DNA of 64,000 bases from Bradyrhizobium sp. RD5-C2 (GCF_019972155.1 NZ_BOVL01000010.1:346183-410182), one strand, 5' to 3'; positions 52,059 through 61,913 are shown, counted from the first letter of the stretch. Notes: a model not told the origin generated them from the letters alone. Program-made: numbers and translations.

Positions 52059-53726
52059 ATGAACAGGACATTCGCCGACACGGTCTTCCGCAACGGCTGG
52101 ATCTACACGTCGAACCGGGAGTTGCCGTGGGCCACATGCGCGGCGGTCAAGGCGGGCCGGTTCGTCGCCGTCGGTGACGAGCGCGACGTCGCCGCGCTGA
52201 TCGGCGAGGGGACCAAGACCGTCGATCTCGGTGGACGCATGGCGATGCCGGGGATCGTCGACATCCACAATCACATCATGATGGGCGGGCAGGCCGATCT
52301 CTACGAGCTGCGCTTCTCCAACGCCGACAGTGTGCCCAGGATCGCCGAGACCCTGCACAAGGCGGCGTCCGCGGCTGCGCCCGGCGCCTGGATCGTCGGC
52401 GGGCAGTTCGGCAACAATCTCCTGAACGAGATGAACACCACGGAGTCCTGTGCGCTGCTGGACGCGGCGTGCCTCGGGCATCCCGTCGTGCTGCGCGACG
52501 ACACCTATCACAATCGCTGGGCTAGCTCGGCGGCGCTGCGGCTGGCCGGCGTGCAGGCCGACACCCCCGATCCGACCGATGGCGAGATCGGCCGCGACCT
52601 CAAGACCGGGACGCTCACCGGGATCATGATCGAGGCCGCCTCCGGCCTGGTCGAGCGGGCGCTCGCGGCCTCCGGTCACTACACAGCCGAGATGGACCGC
52701 GCGGCGGTGGCGCGCTCGATCTCGGTGCTCAACACGTATGGAGTCACCGCCTTCATCGACGCCGCCAGCATGCAGCCGATCATGGCGGCGCTGAAGGGGC
52801 TCGACGATCGCGGCGAGCTGACCGCCTGGGCGGTCTGCGCAATGCCGGTGGTCGAGCCGGGCTTCATGTTCGGCAAGGCCGGCGAGGACCTGTTCGCGCT
52901 GCGCGAGCAGTATCGCGGTGCGCATGTGAAGCCGGATTATGTGAAGGTGTTCCTCGACGGCGTGCCTGGCGCCAAGACCGCGGCGTTCCACGAGCCTTAT
53001 CTGGCCGATCCCGTGCGCGGCTGCTGCTTCCGCGGATCGACCATGCTGACCGTGCCCGATCTGATCCGCTGGCTCGGGCGCTGCGAGAAGCTCGGCCTCG
53101 CGGCGAAGATCCACTGCGCGGGCGATGCCGCGGTGACGCAGGCGCTGGACGCGATCGATGTCGTGCGCAGCTTCAACGGGGCGACCCATCTGGTCCACCA
53201 GATCGCGCATGCGAGCTACATCGCGCCCGACGACATCAAGCGCTTCGCCGAGCTCGGCGTCGCAGCCGATCTGTCGCCGATCATCTGGTATCCGACCGTC
53301 TTCCTTGAGGCGCACAAGGCCGCGATGGGCGAGGAGCGCGCGCAGCGCTTCTGGCCGAACAAGGACCTGAAGGCGGCCGGCGCGCTGATGGCGGGCGGCT
53401 CGGACTGGCCGGTGATCCCGATCCCGGATCCCTGGCAGGGCATCGAAGGCATGGTGACCCGGCAAAATCCCACCGGGGATTTTCCCGGCAAGTCGCTGTG
53501 GGCGGAGCAGGCGCTCGATCTCGCCACCGTGATCGACATCTACACCATCGACGCCGCGCGCGCGGCCGGTCTCGGCCAATCGATCGGCTCGATCGAGGTG
53601 GGCAAGTCGGCCGACCTGATCGTGCTCGACCAGATGATCTTCGACATCCCGCCGGACCAGCTTGCCGACACGCGGGTCGAGATGACCTTCTTCGAGGGCC
53701 GCAAGGTCTACCAGCGGGGCGCGTGA
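52059..53726 (+). CDS. Metal-dependent amidohydrolase, YtcJ type
   Basis: Amidohydrolase-superfamily enzyme of 555 residues. Metal and catalytic motifs are HNH in DIHNHIMM, a probable carboxylated lysine in DYVKVFLDG, histidines in KIHCAGDAA and LVHQIAHAS, and Asp in GGSDWPV. The YtcJ group includes N-substituted formamide deformylase, which yields a primary amine and formate; an amine oxidase and aminotransferase lie in the next region, so such a role is possible but unproven. ATG 52059 is preferred over TTG 52050. Its stop overlaps the CobW gene start (TGATG). Confidence 0.88.
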   Translation: MNRTFADTVFRNGWIYTSNRELPWATCAAVKAGRFVAVGDERDVAALIGEGTKTVDLGGRMAMPGIVDIHNHIMMGGQADLYELRFSNADSVPRIAETLHKAASAAAPGAWIVGGQFGNNLLNEMNTTESCALLDAACLGHPVVLRDDTYHNRWASSAALRLAGVQADTPDPTDGEIGRDLKTGTLTGIMIEAASGLVERALAASGHYTAEMDRAAVARSISVLNTYGVTAFIDAASMQPIMAALKGLDDRGELTAWAVCAMPVVEPGFMFGKAGEDLFALREQYRGAHVKPDYVKVFLDGVPGAKTAAFHEPYLADPVRGCCFRGSTMLTVPDLIRWLGRCEKLGLAAKIHCAGDAAVTQALDAIDVVRSFNGATHLVHQIAHASYIAPDDIKRFAELGVAADLSPIIWYPTVFLEAHKAAMGEERAQRFWPNKDLKAAGALMAGGSDWPVIPIPDPWQGIEGMVTRQNPTGDFPGKSLWAEQALDLATVIDIYTIDAARAAGLGQSIGSIEVGKSADLIVLDQMIFDIPPDQLADTRVEMTFFEGRKVYQRGA

Positions 53727-54814
53727 TGGACACGGCGGATCAGATCCCGGTCACGGTGCTGACCGGTTTCCTCGGCAGCGGCAAGACCACGGTGCTGAAC
53801 CATCTGCTGCGCCAGCCGGAGCTCAATGGCGTCGTCGCAATCATCAATGAGTTCGGCGAGGTGGCCGTAGATCATCTGCTGGTCGAGAGCAGTGAGGACC
53901 GCCTCGCGCTGCTCGACAATGGCTGCGTCTGCTGCTCGGTGCGCGAGGATCTGATCGAGACGCTGGCCGATCTCGCGGCACGCCGCGCTGATGGCAGGAT
54001 CCCGCCGTTCCACCGCGTGCTGGTCGAGACCACCGGGCTCGCGGATCCCGTGCCGGTGCTGCACACGCTGATGACGGCGCCCGATGTCCTCAGTCGCTAC
54101 CGGATCGACGGCGTGGTCGCGACCGTCGATGCCGTCAATGGCGCACATACGCTCGAGGCGCACAGTGAAGCCGTCAGGCAGATCGCGGTCGCCGACCGGC
54201 TGCTGGTGACCAAGACCGATCTTGCCAGCGAAGATGCGCTGGCGCGGCTCGAGGCGCGGCTCGCTGCGATCAATCCGGTCGCGACGCGCGCGCAGGTGCG
54301 GAACGGGATGGTCGATCCGGCAAAGGTGCTCGATGCCGGACTGTTCGATCCGTCGGCCCGCTCGGCAGACGTGGTGCGCTGGTTCGATTTGGCGTCGCAG
54401 GCGGCGAACGCGCCGCATCGTCACGCCGATCACGATTGCGATGGCGCAGACTGCGGCCACCATAGTCACCATGCGCATGATGCCGGCGTATCTTCCTACA
54501 GCCTGATCATCGACGAGCCGATCCAGCGCGAGGCGTTTGCGCGCTGGCTGGACTATGTCGCGGCGCTGAGGGGCGAAGACCTGCTGCGCTTCAAGGCGAT
54601 CGTGCATGTCGCCGAACAGCCCGATGCGCCGGTCGTGGTGCATGGCGTCCAGCACGTGTTCCATCCGCCGATCACGCTTGCCAGCTGGCCATCTGCGGAC
54701 CGGCGCTCGCGGCTCGTCTTCATCGTACGCGGCATCCCGCGCCAGATCATCGAAAACACATTGTGCAAGTTTGGCGCGGTGAGCCGCGCAGCGATCCAGC
54801 GATCGGCGGCGTGA
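53726..54814 (+). CDS. CobW/COG0523-family GTPase metallochaperone
   Basis: G3E-family GTPase of 362 residues: Walker A GFLGSGKT at 14-21, the metal-binding CxCC motif at Cys67, Cys69 and Cys70, guanine motif TKTD, and a His/Asp/Cys-rich loop at about 231-252 for metal binding. COG0523 proteins deliver zinc or cobalt to client enzymes. The start codon overlaps the stop of the amidohydrolase gene, which needs divalent metal, so that enzyme is the natural client. Some family members serve nitrile hydratase; no such genes are present here. Confidence 0.9.
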   Translation: MDTADQIPVTVLTGFLGSGKTTVLNHLLRQPELNGVVAIINEFGEVAVDHLLVESSEDRLALLDNGCVCCSVREDLIETLADLAARRADGRIPPFHRVLVETTGLADPVPVLHTLMTAPDVLSRYRIDGVVATVDAVNGAHTLEAHSEAVRQIAVADRLLVTKTDLASEDALARLEARLAAINPVATRAQVRNGMVDPAKVLDAGLFDPSARSADVVRWFDLASQAANAPHRHADHDCDGADCGHHSHHAHDAGVSSYSLIIDEPIQREAFARWLDYVAALRGEDLLRFKAIVHVAEQPDAPVVVHGVQHVFHPPITLASWPSADRRSRLVFIVRGIPRQIIENTLCKFGAVSRAAIQRSAA

Positions 54815-54860
54815 ACCCGAGATCGAACAATTTCATCATTGGTTATGGAGGGAGAGGGAC

Positions 54861-56174
54861 ATGACTGAGACAAAGAATGACAAGACGTCCGGCCGGCTCG
54901 ACCGGCGCACGCTGCTGAAAGCGGCCGGTGCCACGGGCCTCGCATCTGCGATGAATGTGCCGCTGGTCAACATCGCGCGGGCCGCCGGCAACACGATCAA
55001 GATCGGCTGGGTCGGCTGCCTCTCCGGCGTCCGTGCCCAGTTCGCCGAGCCCGATCCCTGGATCCACGAGCGCATCAAGGCGCGGCTGAAGGATGGCCTG
55101 AAGATCGGCGGCAAGACCTATCAGGTCGAGCTGGTATTCAAGGACAATCAATCCGACCCGAACCGCTCGTCGGTGATCGCAAGTGAACTGGTACTCCGTG
55201 AAAAGTGCGACCTGATCCTGATCGAGGACGGTGACGCCCAGCCGCCGGTGCAGGAGCTCGCCGACGCCCGCGGCATTCCCACCATCTCGACCCAGGTGCC
55301 GTGGCAGGGCTGGATGTTCCCGCGCAAGTCGACGCCGGACAAGGGCTTCCCCTACAGCTACCATTTCTTCTGGGGTGCCGATGACGTCGCCAGGAATTTT
55401 CTCGGCATGTGGCAGTCGGTCGAGACCAACAAGAAGGTTGGCACGCTCTACATTGACAACCCGCCGGGCCAGGCGTTCTCCGATCCGAAGCTCGGCCTGC
55501 CGGCGGGCATCTCGGGCGCCGGCTATCAGGAATTCTCGGCCGGCAAATTCCAGATCGCGACCGACGACTTCACCAACCAGATCGCTTCGTTCAAGAACAA
55601 CGGCGTCGACATCGTCTCCGGCTTCACCTTCAGCAATCACTGGGTGACGCTGTGGAACCAGGCGGCGCAGGCCGGCTTCAAGCCGCAGATCTGCACCGTG
55701 GCGGCAGCCTTCCTGTTCCCGGCCGCGGTGAACGCGCTCGGCGATCGCGGCGACGGCATGTCGACTGAGGTGTGGTGGACGCCGGCCTATCCGTTCAAGT
55801 CCTCGCTGACCGGGCAGAGCGCCGCCGAGCTCGCCGCGGAGTGGGAGAAGACCACCGGCAAGCAGTGGACCCAGCCGATCGGCTACGCGCATGCGCTGTG
55901 GGAGGTCGGGCTCGCGGCGCTGCAGAACAGCGATCCCAAGGACAAGAACTCGCTGCGCGATGCGATCGCCGGTCTCGACATGGAGACGGTCGTCGGCCGG
56001 GTGAAGTTCAAGGACAGCCCGATCAAGAACGTCGCGGTCACCTCGCTGTCGGGCGGGCAATGGCGCAAGACTAAGGGCGGCAAGGCGAAATACGAGCTGC
56101 TCATCGTGCACAACGGGACGGCGCCGTTCATCCCGAAGCAGGCCGATCTCCAGCTGCTCTCCAAGCTGGCCTGA
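54861..56174 (+). CDS. LIV-type ABC transporter substrate-binding protein, third system
   Basis: Exported binding protein (437 aa) with a twin-arginine signal (LDRRTLLKAAGATGLASAM) and the opening IKIGWVGCLSGVRAQFAEPDPW, a subgroup different from the UrtA-like proteins of the amide operons. GGAGGGAGAG precedes the ATG. The ATPase gene starts one base after its stop. It is the first gene of a complete five-gene transporter. Position between the amidohydrolase and the amine oxidase suggests an amine or amide substrate, by context only. Confidence 0.88.
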   Translation: MTETKNDKTSGRLDRRTLLKAAGATGLASAMNVPLVNIARAAGNTIKIGWVGCLSGVRAQFAEPDPWIHERIKARLKDGLKIGGKTYQVELVFKDNQSDPNRSSVIASELVLREKCDLILIEDGDAQPPVQELADARGIPTISTQVPWQGWMFPRKSTPDKGFPYSYHFFWGADDVARNFLGMWQSVETNKKVGTLYIDNPPGQAFSDPKLGLPAGISGAGYQEFSAGKFQIATDDFTNQIASFKNNGVDIVSGFTFSNHWVTLWNQAAQAGFKPQICTVAAAFLFPAAVNALGDRGDGMSTEVWWTPAYPFKSSLTGQSAAELAAEWEKTTGKQWTQPIGYAHALWEVGLAALQNSDPKDKNSLRDAIAGLDMETVVGRVKFKDSPIKNVAVTSLSGGQWRKTKGGKAKYELLIVHNGTAPFIPKQADLQLLSKLA

Positions 56175-56175
56175 G

Positions 56176-56907
56176 ATGGCACCGCTTCTGCGCGTCAGCG
56201 GGCTGTCGAAGCGTTTCGGCGAGATCGTGGTCGCCGACAACGTCAGTTTCGAGCTGGCGCGCGGCGAATGCCTTGGCGTGATCGGCCCGAACGGTGCCGG
56301 CAAGAGCTCGCTATTGAACCTGATCGTCGGCCTGCTCGCGGCCGACGGCGGTTCGATCATGCTCGACGACAGGGAGATATCAAGCCTGCCGCCGCATCGC
56401 CGGGCGCGGATGGGGCTCGGGCGCGCGTTCCAGATCCCGCAACCGTTTCCGCATCTGTCGGTCTACGAGAACGCGCTGGTGGCAGCGTCCTACGGTGCGG
56501 GCCTCTATGGCGACGCGGCGTCCGACTGGACGATGGAGGTGCTGCAGCGGACCGGGCTCGACGCCAAAGCGGACAAACTCGCGGGCGCCTTGCCGCTGAT
56601 CGACCGCAAGCGGCTGGAATTCGCCAAGGCGCTGGCCTCGAAGCCAAAACTGATCCTGCTCGACGAGATCGCCGCGGGGCTGACCGAGCCTGAGGTCGAG
56701 CGCCTCGTTGCCATCATCAAGTCGGTGAAGGCAGATCACGCCATGATCTGGATCGAGCACATTCCGCACGCGCTGCGCGCGGTCTCGGATCGGATCCTGG
56801 TGCTCGATTTCGGCCGCAAGGTGCTGGAAGGGCCGCCGGCCGAGGTGATGGATAGCGCCGTGGTGCGCGAGATCTACATGGGATTGAAGGCCGATGGCGT
56901 TGCTTGA
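56176..56907 (+). CDS. ABC transporter ATPase, LivG type, with altered signature motif
   Basis: ATPase of 243 residues with Walker A GPNGAGKS and Walker B LILLDEIAAGLTEPE. The ABC signature expected before Walker B is not LSGGQ-like: the stretch reads ALPLIDRKRLEFAKAL. Aspartate-Glu of Walker B and the switch histidine (WIEHIPHAL) are retained. The partner ATPase gene at 56894 has a normal signature and overlaps this gene by 14 bases, so the pair may hydrolyse ATP asymmetrically. Confidence 0.88.
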   Translation: MAPLLRVSGLSKRFGEIVVADNVSFELARGECLGVIGPNGAGKSSLLNLIVGLLAADGGSIMLDDREISSLPPHRRARMGLGRAFQIPQPFPHLSVYENALVAASYGAGLYGDAASDWTMEVLQRTGLDAKADKLAGALPLIDRKRLEFAKALASKPKLILLDEIAAGLTEPEVERLVAIIKSVKADHAMIWIEHIPHALRAVSDRILVLDFGRKVLEGPPAEVMDSAVVREIYMGLKADGVA

Positions 56908-57592
56908 TGTGAACGGCCTGCAGATCTTCTACGGCGATCTCCAGGCCGTGTTCGACATGAATTTCACCGTCGCCGACGGCGAGGCGGTGGCGCTGGTCGG
57001 TGCCAACGGCGCCGGCAAATCGACGTTCCTGAAGGCGCTGGTCGGGCTCAATGAGGAGCGGCGCGGTACGGTACATTTCGACGGCATCGACATCTCGCAG
57101 ATGCCGGCCGAAGAGGTGTCGCGGCTCGGCCTCATCATAGTGCCCGAGGGGCGGCTGCTGTTCGATTCGCTGACCATCGAGGAGAACCTGCTGATGGGCA
57201 GCGTCAACCGTCGCAAGGGCAGCTGGACGCTGCGGCGGGTGTTCGACCTGTTCCCGATCCTGGATGAGCGGCGGCGGATGTTTCCGGGCCAGCTCTCCGG
57301 CGGCCAGCAGCAGATGGCGGCGATCGGTCGCGCGCTGATGTCGAACCCGCGGCTGCTGCTGTGCGACGAGATTTCGCTCGGGCTCGCGCCTGTCGTGGTC
57401 GAGCAGATCTATCGCTCCTTTGCCGACATTCGCCGCGAGGGCACCGCCGTCGTGCTGGTCGAGCAGGACGTCAAGCGCGCGCTCGCGACCTCTGAACGAA
57501 TCTATTGCCTGTTGAAGGGGCGTGTGTCGCTGACCGGTCCGGCGCAAGGATTGCAGCCGGAGCAGCTGACCCACGCCTATTTCGGTAACTAG
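56894..57592 (+). CDS. ABC transporter ATPase, LivF type, third system
   Basis: ATPase of 232 residues, Walker A GANGAGKS, signature LSGGQQQMAAIGRAL, Walker B LLLCDEISLGLAPVVVEQI and the LivF-type LVEQDVKRAL. It partners the LivG-type protein encoded upstream and precedes the two permease genes. Confidence 0.92.
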   Translation: MALLDVNGLQIFYGDLQAVFDMNFTVADGEAVALVGANGAGKSTFLKALVGLNEERRGTVHFDGIDISQMPAEEVSRLGLIIVPEGRLLFDSLTIEENLLMGSVNRRKGSWTLRRVFDLFPILDERRRMFPGQLSGGQQQMAAIGRALMSNPRLLLCDEISLGLAPVVVEQIYRSFADIRREGTAVVLVEQDVKRALATSERIYCLLKGRVSLTGPAQGLQPEQLTHAYFGN

Positions 57593-57608
57593 CCAGGATT
57601 GGCACGAC

Positions 57609-58475
57609 ATGATCTGGGTTGAAACATTGATCAACGGAGCCCTGCTGGGCGGACTCTATGGCCTGCTCGGCATCGGGCTCGCTTTGGTGTTCGGCGTGAT
57701 GCGCGTCGTCAACATCGCGCATGGCGAGTTCATGGTGCTGAGCGCGTTCTGCGCCGTGCTGCTTTCCAACCTGTTTCCGCAGGTGTCGCCGCTGCTGATG
57801 CTGATCCCGGTGATCGCACTGTCCTTTGCGGTTGGCTGGCTCTACCAGGCCGCCATCGTCAACCGGGTCGTGACGTCGCCCGATCCGCTGTCGCCGCTGC
57901 TACTGACCTTCGGCGTCTCGGTGATCCTGCGCAACGTCATGGTCGAAATCTTCGGCGCCGACGTGCGCAGCCTGCAGGTCGGCGAGCTCTCCCGCGCCAG
58001 CCTCGAGATCGCCGGCCTCAACATCGGCATCATGCCACTGCTGACCCTGGTGCTGGCCGCGCTGCTGTTCATGGCGCTGCAGCTGGTGCTGCGCCACACC
58101 GAGTTCGGACGGATCGTGCGCGCCACCGCCGACCGCCGCGACATCGTCCGGCTGTCCGGGGTCAAGCCGGACCGGGTCTATAATTATGTCATGGGCCTGT
58201 CGCTGGCGCTCGGCGCGATCGGCGGCGTGCTGCTCGCGGTGCGGTCGAGCTTCACGCCGTTCTCGGGCGCCGAGCGGCTCTTGATCGCCTTCGAGGTCGT
58301 GGTGCTCGGCGGGCTCGGCTCGTTCTGGGGCGCGCTGCTCGGCGGCATCGCGCTCGGCATGGCGCAATTGATCGGTCTGAAGATCGATCCGAACGCTGGG
58401 CTGCTCTACGCGCATCTCCTGTTCTTTATCATGCTGTTGATCCGCCCATCGGGTCTCGTGTCGAGCAGGGTATGA
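57609..58475 (+). CDS. ABC transporter permease, LivH type, third system
   Basis: Membrane subunit of 288 residues, about eight hydrophobic segments, with GLLGIGLALVFGVMRVVNIAHGEFMVLSAF as the LivH mark and VKPDRVYNYVMGLSLALGAIGGVLLA. It overlaps the following permease gene by four bases (ATGA). Gene order in this operon is binding protein, two ATPases, two permeases, which differs from the amide operons. Confidence 0.92.
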   Translation: MIWVETLINGALLGGLYGLLGIGLALVFGVMRVVNIAHGEFMVLSAFCAVLLSNLFPQVSPLLMLIPVIALSFAVGWLYQAAIVNRVVTSPDPLSPLLLTFGVSVILRNVMVEIFGADVRSLQVGELSRASLEIAGLNIGIMPLLTLVLAALLFMALQLVLRHTEFGRIVRATADRRDIVRLSGVKPDRVYNYVMGLSLALGAIGGVLLAVRSSFTPFSGAERLLIAFEVVVLGGLGSFWGALLGGIALGMAQLIGLKIDPNAGLLYAHLLFFIMLLIRPSGLVSSRV

Positions 58476-59500
58476 CGCCGATGCCGACACGGACAATTCT
58501 CCTCGCCTGTGCCATCGTGCTGGTCGCCGTCATCGCCGGCGCACCCTTCGTGCTGAATGAGGGCATCCTGCGGCTCGCGACCGAATGCCTGCTGCTGCTG
58601 ACGATGGCGCAGATGTGGAACCTGCTGGCGGGCTACGCCGGGCTGGTGTCGCTCGGCCATCAGGTCTTCATCGCGTTCGGCGCCTATGCGCTGTTCCTGA
58701 CCTCCGGCTGGCTCGAGGTGACCCCGATCTGGGTGCTGCCGGTGGCGCCGCTGGTGGCCGCGGCCGTCGCGGCGATCATCGCCTTTCCGTTGTTTCGCTT
58801 GCGCGACGCGTATTTCTCGATCGCGATGTGGGTGTTCGCCGAGATCATCGGCGCCTTCACGATGAAATCGCAGGCTGTCGGCGGCACCTCGGGCGTGCCG
58901 CTCGCCACCAGCAAGCTGATCGATTTCGACTGGTTCGAACCGACCATGTTCTGGCTCGCCGGTGGCCTGACGCTCGTCACCATCGCGGCCCTGTACAAGA
59001 TGATGACCTCGAGCTTCGGGCTCGGGCTGATGAGCGTGCGCGACAATGATCTGGCCGCGATGAGCGTCGGTGTCGATGTCCGCCACAACCGCTTCATCGC
59101 CTTCGTGCTGTCGGCGGCGGGATGTGGGCTTGCGGGTGCGTTGAGCTTCATGGGTAATCTGTTCATCGCGCCGCTCGCGGCCTTCGACGTCAACTGGTCC
59201 GTCTACATGATGTTCATCGCGATCATCGGCGGTATCGGAACGCTGGAGGGCCCGATCCTCGGCGTCATCATCTTCTTCGGCCTGCGCGAAGTGATGACCG
59301 GACCGCTCGGCCTGTCCGGCGGCTGGTATCTGGTTGGGCTCGGCATCATTGCCGTCGTCGTGATGATCGTGGCGCCGCGCGGCATCTGGCCGGCGTTGCG
59401 CGACCGTCTCGGCGTGCGGCTGCTCGACGTCCACCGTGCCGCGCCACGGCCGGCCGCGGCCGCCATCCTGCCGGGCGCGTCGGAACGGGTTACCGGGTGA
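58472..59500 (+). CDS. ABC transporter permease, LivM type, third system
   Basis: Membrane subunit of 342 residues with about ten hydrophobic segments, LAGYAGLVSLGHQVFIAFGAYALF and the SFGLGLMSVRDNDLAAMSVGVDV cytoplasmic loop that contacts the ATPases. It closes the operon; the amine oxidase gene starts 65 bp later on the same strand and may be co-transcribed. Confidence 0.92.
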   Translation: MTPMPTRTILLACAIVLVAVIAGAPFVLNEGILRLATECLLLLTMAQMWNLLAGYAGLVSLGHQVFIAFGAYALFLTSGWLEVTPIWVLPVAPLVAAAVAAIIAFPLFRLRDAYFSIAMWVFAEIIGAFTMKSQAVGGTSGVPLATSKLIDFDWFEPTMFWLAGGLTLVTIAALYKMMTSSFGLGLMSVRDNDLAAMSVGVDVRHNRFIAFVLSAAGCGLAGALSFMGNLFIAPLAAFDVNWSVYMMFIAIIGGIGTLEGPILGVIIFFGLREVMTGPLGLSGGWYLVGLGIIAVVVMIVAPRGIWPALRDRLGVRLLDVHRAAPRPAAAAILPGASERVTG

Positions 59501-59565
59501 GGCAGGCCTTCACGCCGTCACCTTTGCTTGTATTCTGAGCGTTCTGGCTTTGAGTGGAGGGCGTG

Positions 59566-61590
59566 ATGGCTCTGAAATTCCGGCATGGCGGATGGGCATT
59601 GGCCGGCCTGGTTGCGGCGACCTTGGCGGCACCGCCGCCGGCGCAGGCCGAGCGCAGGATGTGGCCGCAGGCGGCCGCGATGCACCCGATGGACGGGCTG
59701 ACGACGGACGAAATCCGCTCGGTCTCCGAAATCCTCCGCGGCGCCGGCAAGTTCGACGATGCGACGCGGGTCGTCTCCATGACGGTCGACGAGGATCCCA
59801 AGGACGAGGTGCGGGCGTGGAAGCCCGGACAGCCGTTCACGCGGCGCGCGAACGTGACGCTGCTGAGTGGCGGGCATCTCTACGAAGCGCATATCGACCT
59901 CGCCACGCGCAACCTGCTCGGCTGGGACGAGGTCCGGGATCACGAGGCCGCGCTCACCATCGACGAGCTGATGTCGGCCGGCGATCTGCCGAAGCAGGAC
60001 CCGCGCTGGATCGCCGCGATGGCCAAGCGCGGCATCACCGATTTTCACAATGTGCTGTGCCTGCCGCTGACGGTAGGTCCAGTGAGCGAGCCGGCGCTGA
60101 AAGGCCGCCGCCTGCTCAACGTGCCCTGCGTCGACACGACAGGCGCCGCCAACAATCTCTGGGGTAAGCCGATCGAGAACCTGGTCGCGCAGGTCGATCT
60201 CAAGAGCAAGACGGTGCTGTCGGTGACCGATCTCGGCGTGGTGCCGCCGCCGGCGCAGACACCCTCGCACGCCTATGCCGACTCCGGAAAATATCGCAAG
60301 CCGCCGAAGTCGATCGAGATCACCGCGCCCGAGGGCAGCAATGTGAAGGTGGAGGGCGGCCAGGTCCGCTGGGACAACTGGTCGTTCCATGTCCGTCTCG
60401 AGCCGCGCGTCGGCGCGGTGCTGTCGCTGATCCGCTACGACGACCACGGCACGTTGCGCGACATCGCCTATCAGATCTCGGCGAGCGAGATGTTCGTGCC
60501 CTATATGGATCCTTCGCCGACCTGGTCGTTCCGCGCTTATATGGATATCGGCGAATACGGCTTCGGCGTGCTCTCCAGCGAATTGCAGCGCGGCATCGAT
60601 TGCCCCGAAGGCGCGCATTATCTCGATCTGACGATCTCGGACACCAAGGGCATGCCTGTCGTCTCCAAGGGGGCGGTCTGCATCTTCGAGCGCCCGACCG
60701 GCGATCCGATCTGGCGCCACAGCGAGCTGATCAACAACACCGCCGAGGTGCGACCGAACAATGAGCTGGTGGTGCGGATGGCGCCGGTGGTCGGCAATTA
60801 CGACTATCTGGTGGATTACGTCTTCGACCGTGCCGGCAATATCGACGTGCGGCTCGGCGCCTACGGCATCGATGCGACCAAGGGCGTCGCGAGCCGGACA
60901 CTGAGCGACTCGACGGCCGCGCAGGATACGGCCTACGGGACGCTGGTCGACGAGCGGCTGCTGGCCGTCAATCACGATCACTACATGACGTTCCGGATCG
61001 ACATGGACGTCGACGGCACCTCGAACCGGCTGGTCGAGGACCGCTTCAGCGTCCGCCGGCTGGACGAAGGCCAGCGCAAGAGCCTCTGGCAGGTCGACAC
61101 CAGGCCGGTCGCGACCGAAGGGCCGATCACGACGCCGCTGAGCGCGGCGCAGTTCAGGATCGAGAGCACGGGCAAGACCAACAAACAGGGCTATCGCACC
61201 AGCTATCAGCTGATGCCCGGACATTCCGACGTCTCGCTGCTCGCCAAGGACGATCCGATCCAGCTGCGCGCCGGCTTCAGCGCCTACACGTTATGGACCT
61301 CGGCCTACGCCAGGGACGAGCGATACGCCGCAGGCATGTATCCAAACGAAAACCCAGAGGTCGATGGCCTGCCGAAATGGACGGCGGCGAAACGGCCGAT
61401 CGAGGATCGCGACCTCGTGCTGTGGTACACGGTCGGCTTCCGCCACGTGCCGCGCGCCGAGGACTGGCCGGTCATGCCCGGCCTTTGGCATGGCTTCCGG
61501 CTGCGCCCATTCAACTTCTTCGATCGCAATCCCGCGCTCGACGTGCCGCCGATGGTGAATGCCAAGGATACCACTAAGGACACCAAATGA
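59566..61590 (+). CDS. Copper-containing primary amine oxidase, periplasmic
   Basis: Oxidises primary amines to aldehyde, ammonia and hydrogen peroxide with the self-made cofactor topaquinone. The 674-residue protein has a Sec signal peptide (cleavage near AQA at 26-28). The cofactor tyrosine is Tyr412 in GNYDY, the catalytic base Asp327 in YMDIGEYG, and the copper ligands His470 and His472 in NHDHYMTFRID and His627 in FRHVPRAED. Length and motifs fit the bacterial enzyme without the extra N-terminal D1 domain of E. coli TynA. ATG 59566 follows GGAGGG. The next small gene overlaps its stop in ATGA. Confidence 0.95.
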   Translation: MALKFRHGGWALAGLVAATLAAPPPAQAERRMWPQAAAMHPMDGLTTDEIRSVSEILRGAGKFDDATRVVSMTVDEDPKDEVRAWKPGQPFTRRANVTLLSGGHLYEAHIDLATRNLLGWDEVRDHEAALTIDELMSAGDLPKQDPRWIAAMAKRGITDFHNVLCLPLTVGPVSEPALKGRRLLNVPCVDTTGAANNLWGKPIENLVAQVDLKSKTVLSVTDLGVVPPPAQTPSHAYADSGKYRKPPKSIEITAPEGSNVKVEGGQVRWDNWSFHVRLEPRVGAVLSLIRYDDHGTLRDIAYQISASEMFVPYMDPSPTWSFRAYMDIGEYGFGVLSSELQRGIDCPEGAHYLDLTISDTKGMPVVSKGAVCIFERPTGDPIWRHSELINNTAEVRPNNELVVRMAPVVGNYDYLVDYVFDRAGNIDVRLGAYGIDATKGVASRTLSDSTAAQDTAYGTLVDERLLAVNHDHYMTFRIDMDVDGTSNRLVEDRFSVRRLDEGQRKSLWQVDTRPVATEGPITTPLSAAQFRIESTGKTNKQGYRTSYQLMPGHSDVSLLAKDDPIQLRAGFSAYTLWTSAYARDERYAAGMYPNENPEVDGLPKWTAAKRPIEDRDLVLWYTVGFRHVPRAEDWPVMPGLWHGFRLRPFNFFDRNPALDVPPMVNAKDTTKDTK

Positions 61591-61892
61591 GGGGCCGCGT
61601 GCATCGCATGGGAGCGGTCGCCGGCGCGCTGATGACGCTGTTGGCGGCGCAGCCGGCCGCGCACGGCGCGGCGGCCGAAAGCGGCGCTGACGATGCGTCC
61701 TTGCTCTATCTGAGCAGCGGCGACTGGCAGCGCCAATCCGCGCCGCGCAAGGTCGCGCTCGCAGCCGACTTCATGCGGATCTTCTGCACCGATCAGACAA
61801 TGTCGGCGGCATCGTTGGCCAATTGCCTCGACCGTGACAAGGCGGATGGCGCGCTGTTCGAGCGCGCTATCGCTTGCGTCAGCGCGCGATGA
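61587..61892 (+). CDS. Small exported cysteine-containing protein, unknown function
   Basis: A 101-residue product with a signal peptide (basic start, hydrophobic about 9-21, Ala-rich cleavage region near 25-30) and three cysteines in the mature part (FCTDQT, NCLDRD, ACVSAR). I do not recognise a family. Translational overlap with the amine oxidase gene and shared export suggest it assists or accompanies that enzyme in the periplasm, for example in copper handling or as a subunit; this is inference. Confidence 0.65.
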   Translation: MRGRVHRMGAVAGALMTLLAAQPAAHGAAAESGADDASLLYLSSGDWQRQSAPRKVALAADFMRIFCTDQTMSAASLANCLDRDKADGALFERAIACVSAR

Positions 61893-61913
61893 CTTCTGCG
61901 TGTAGTCCTACCC

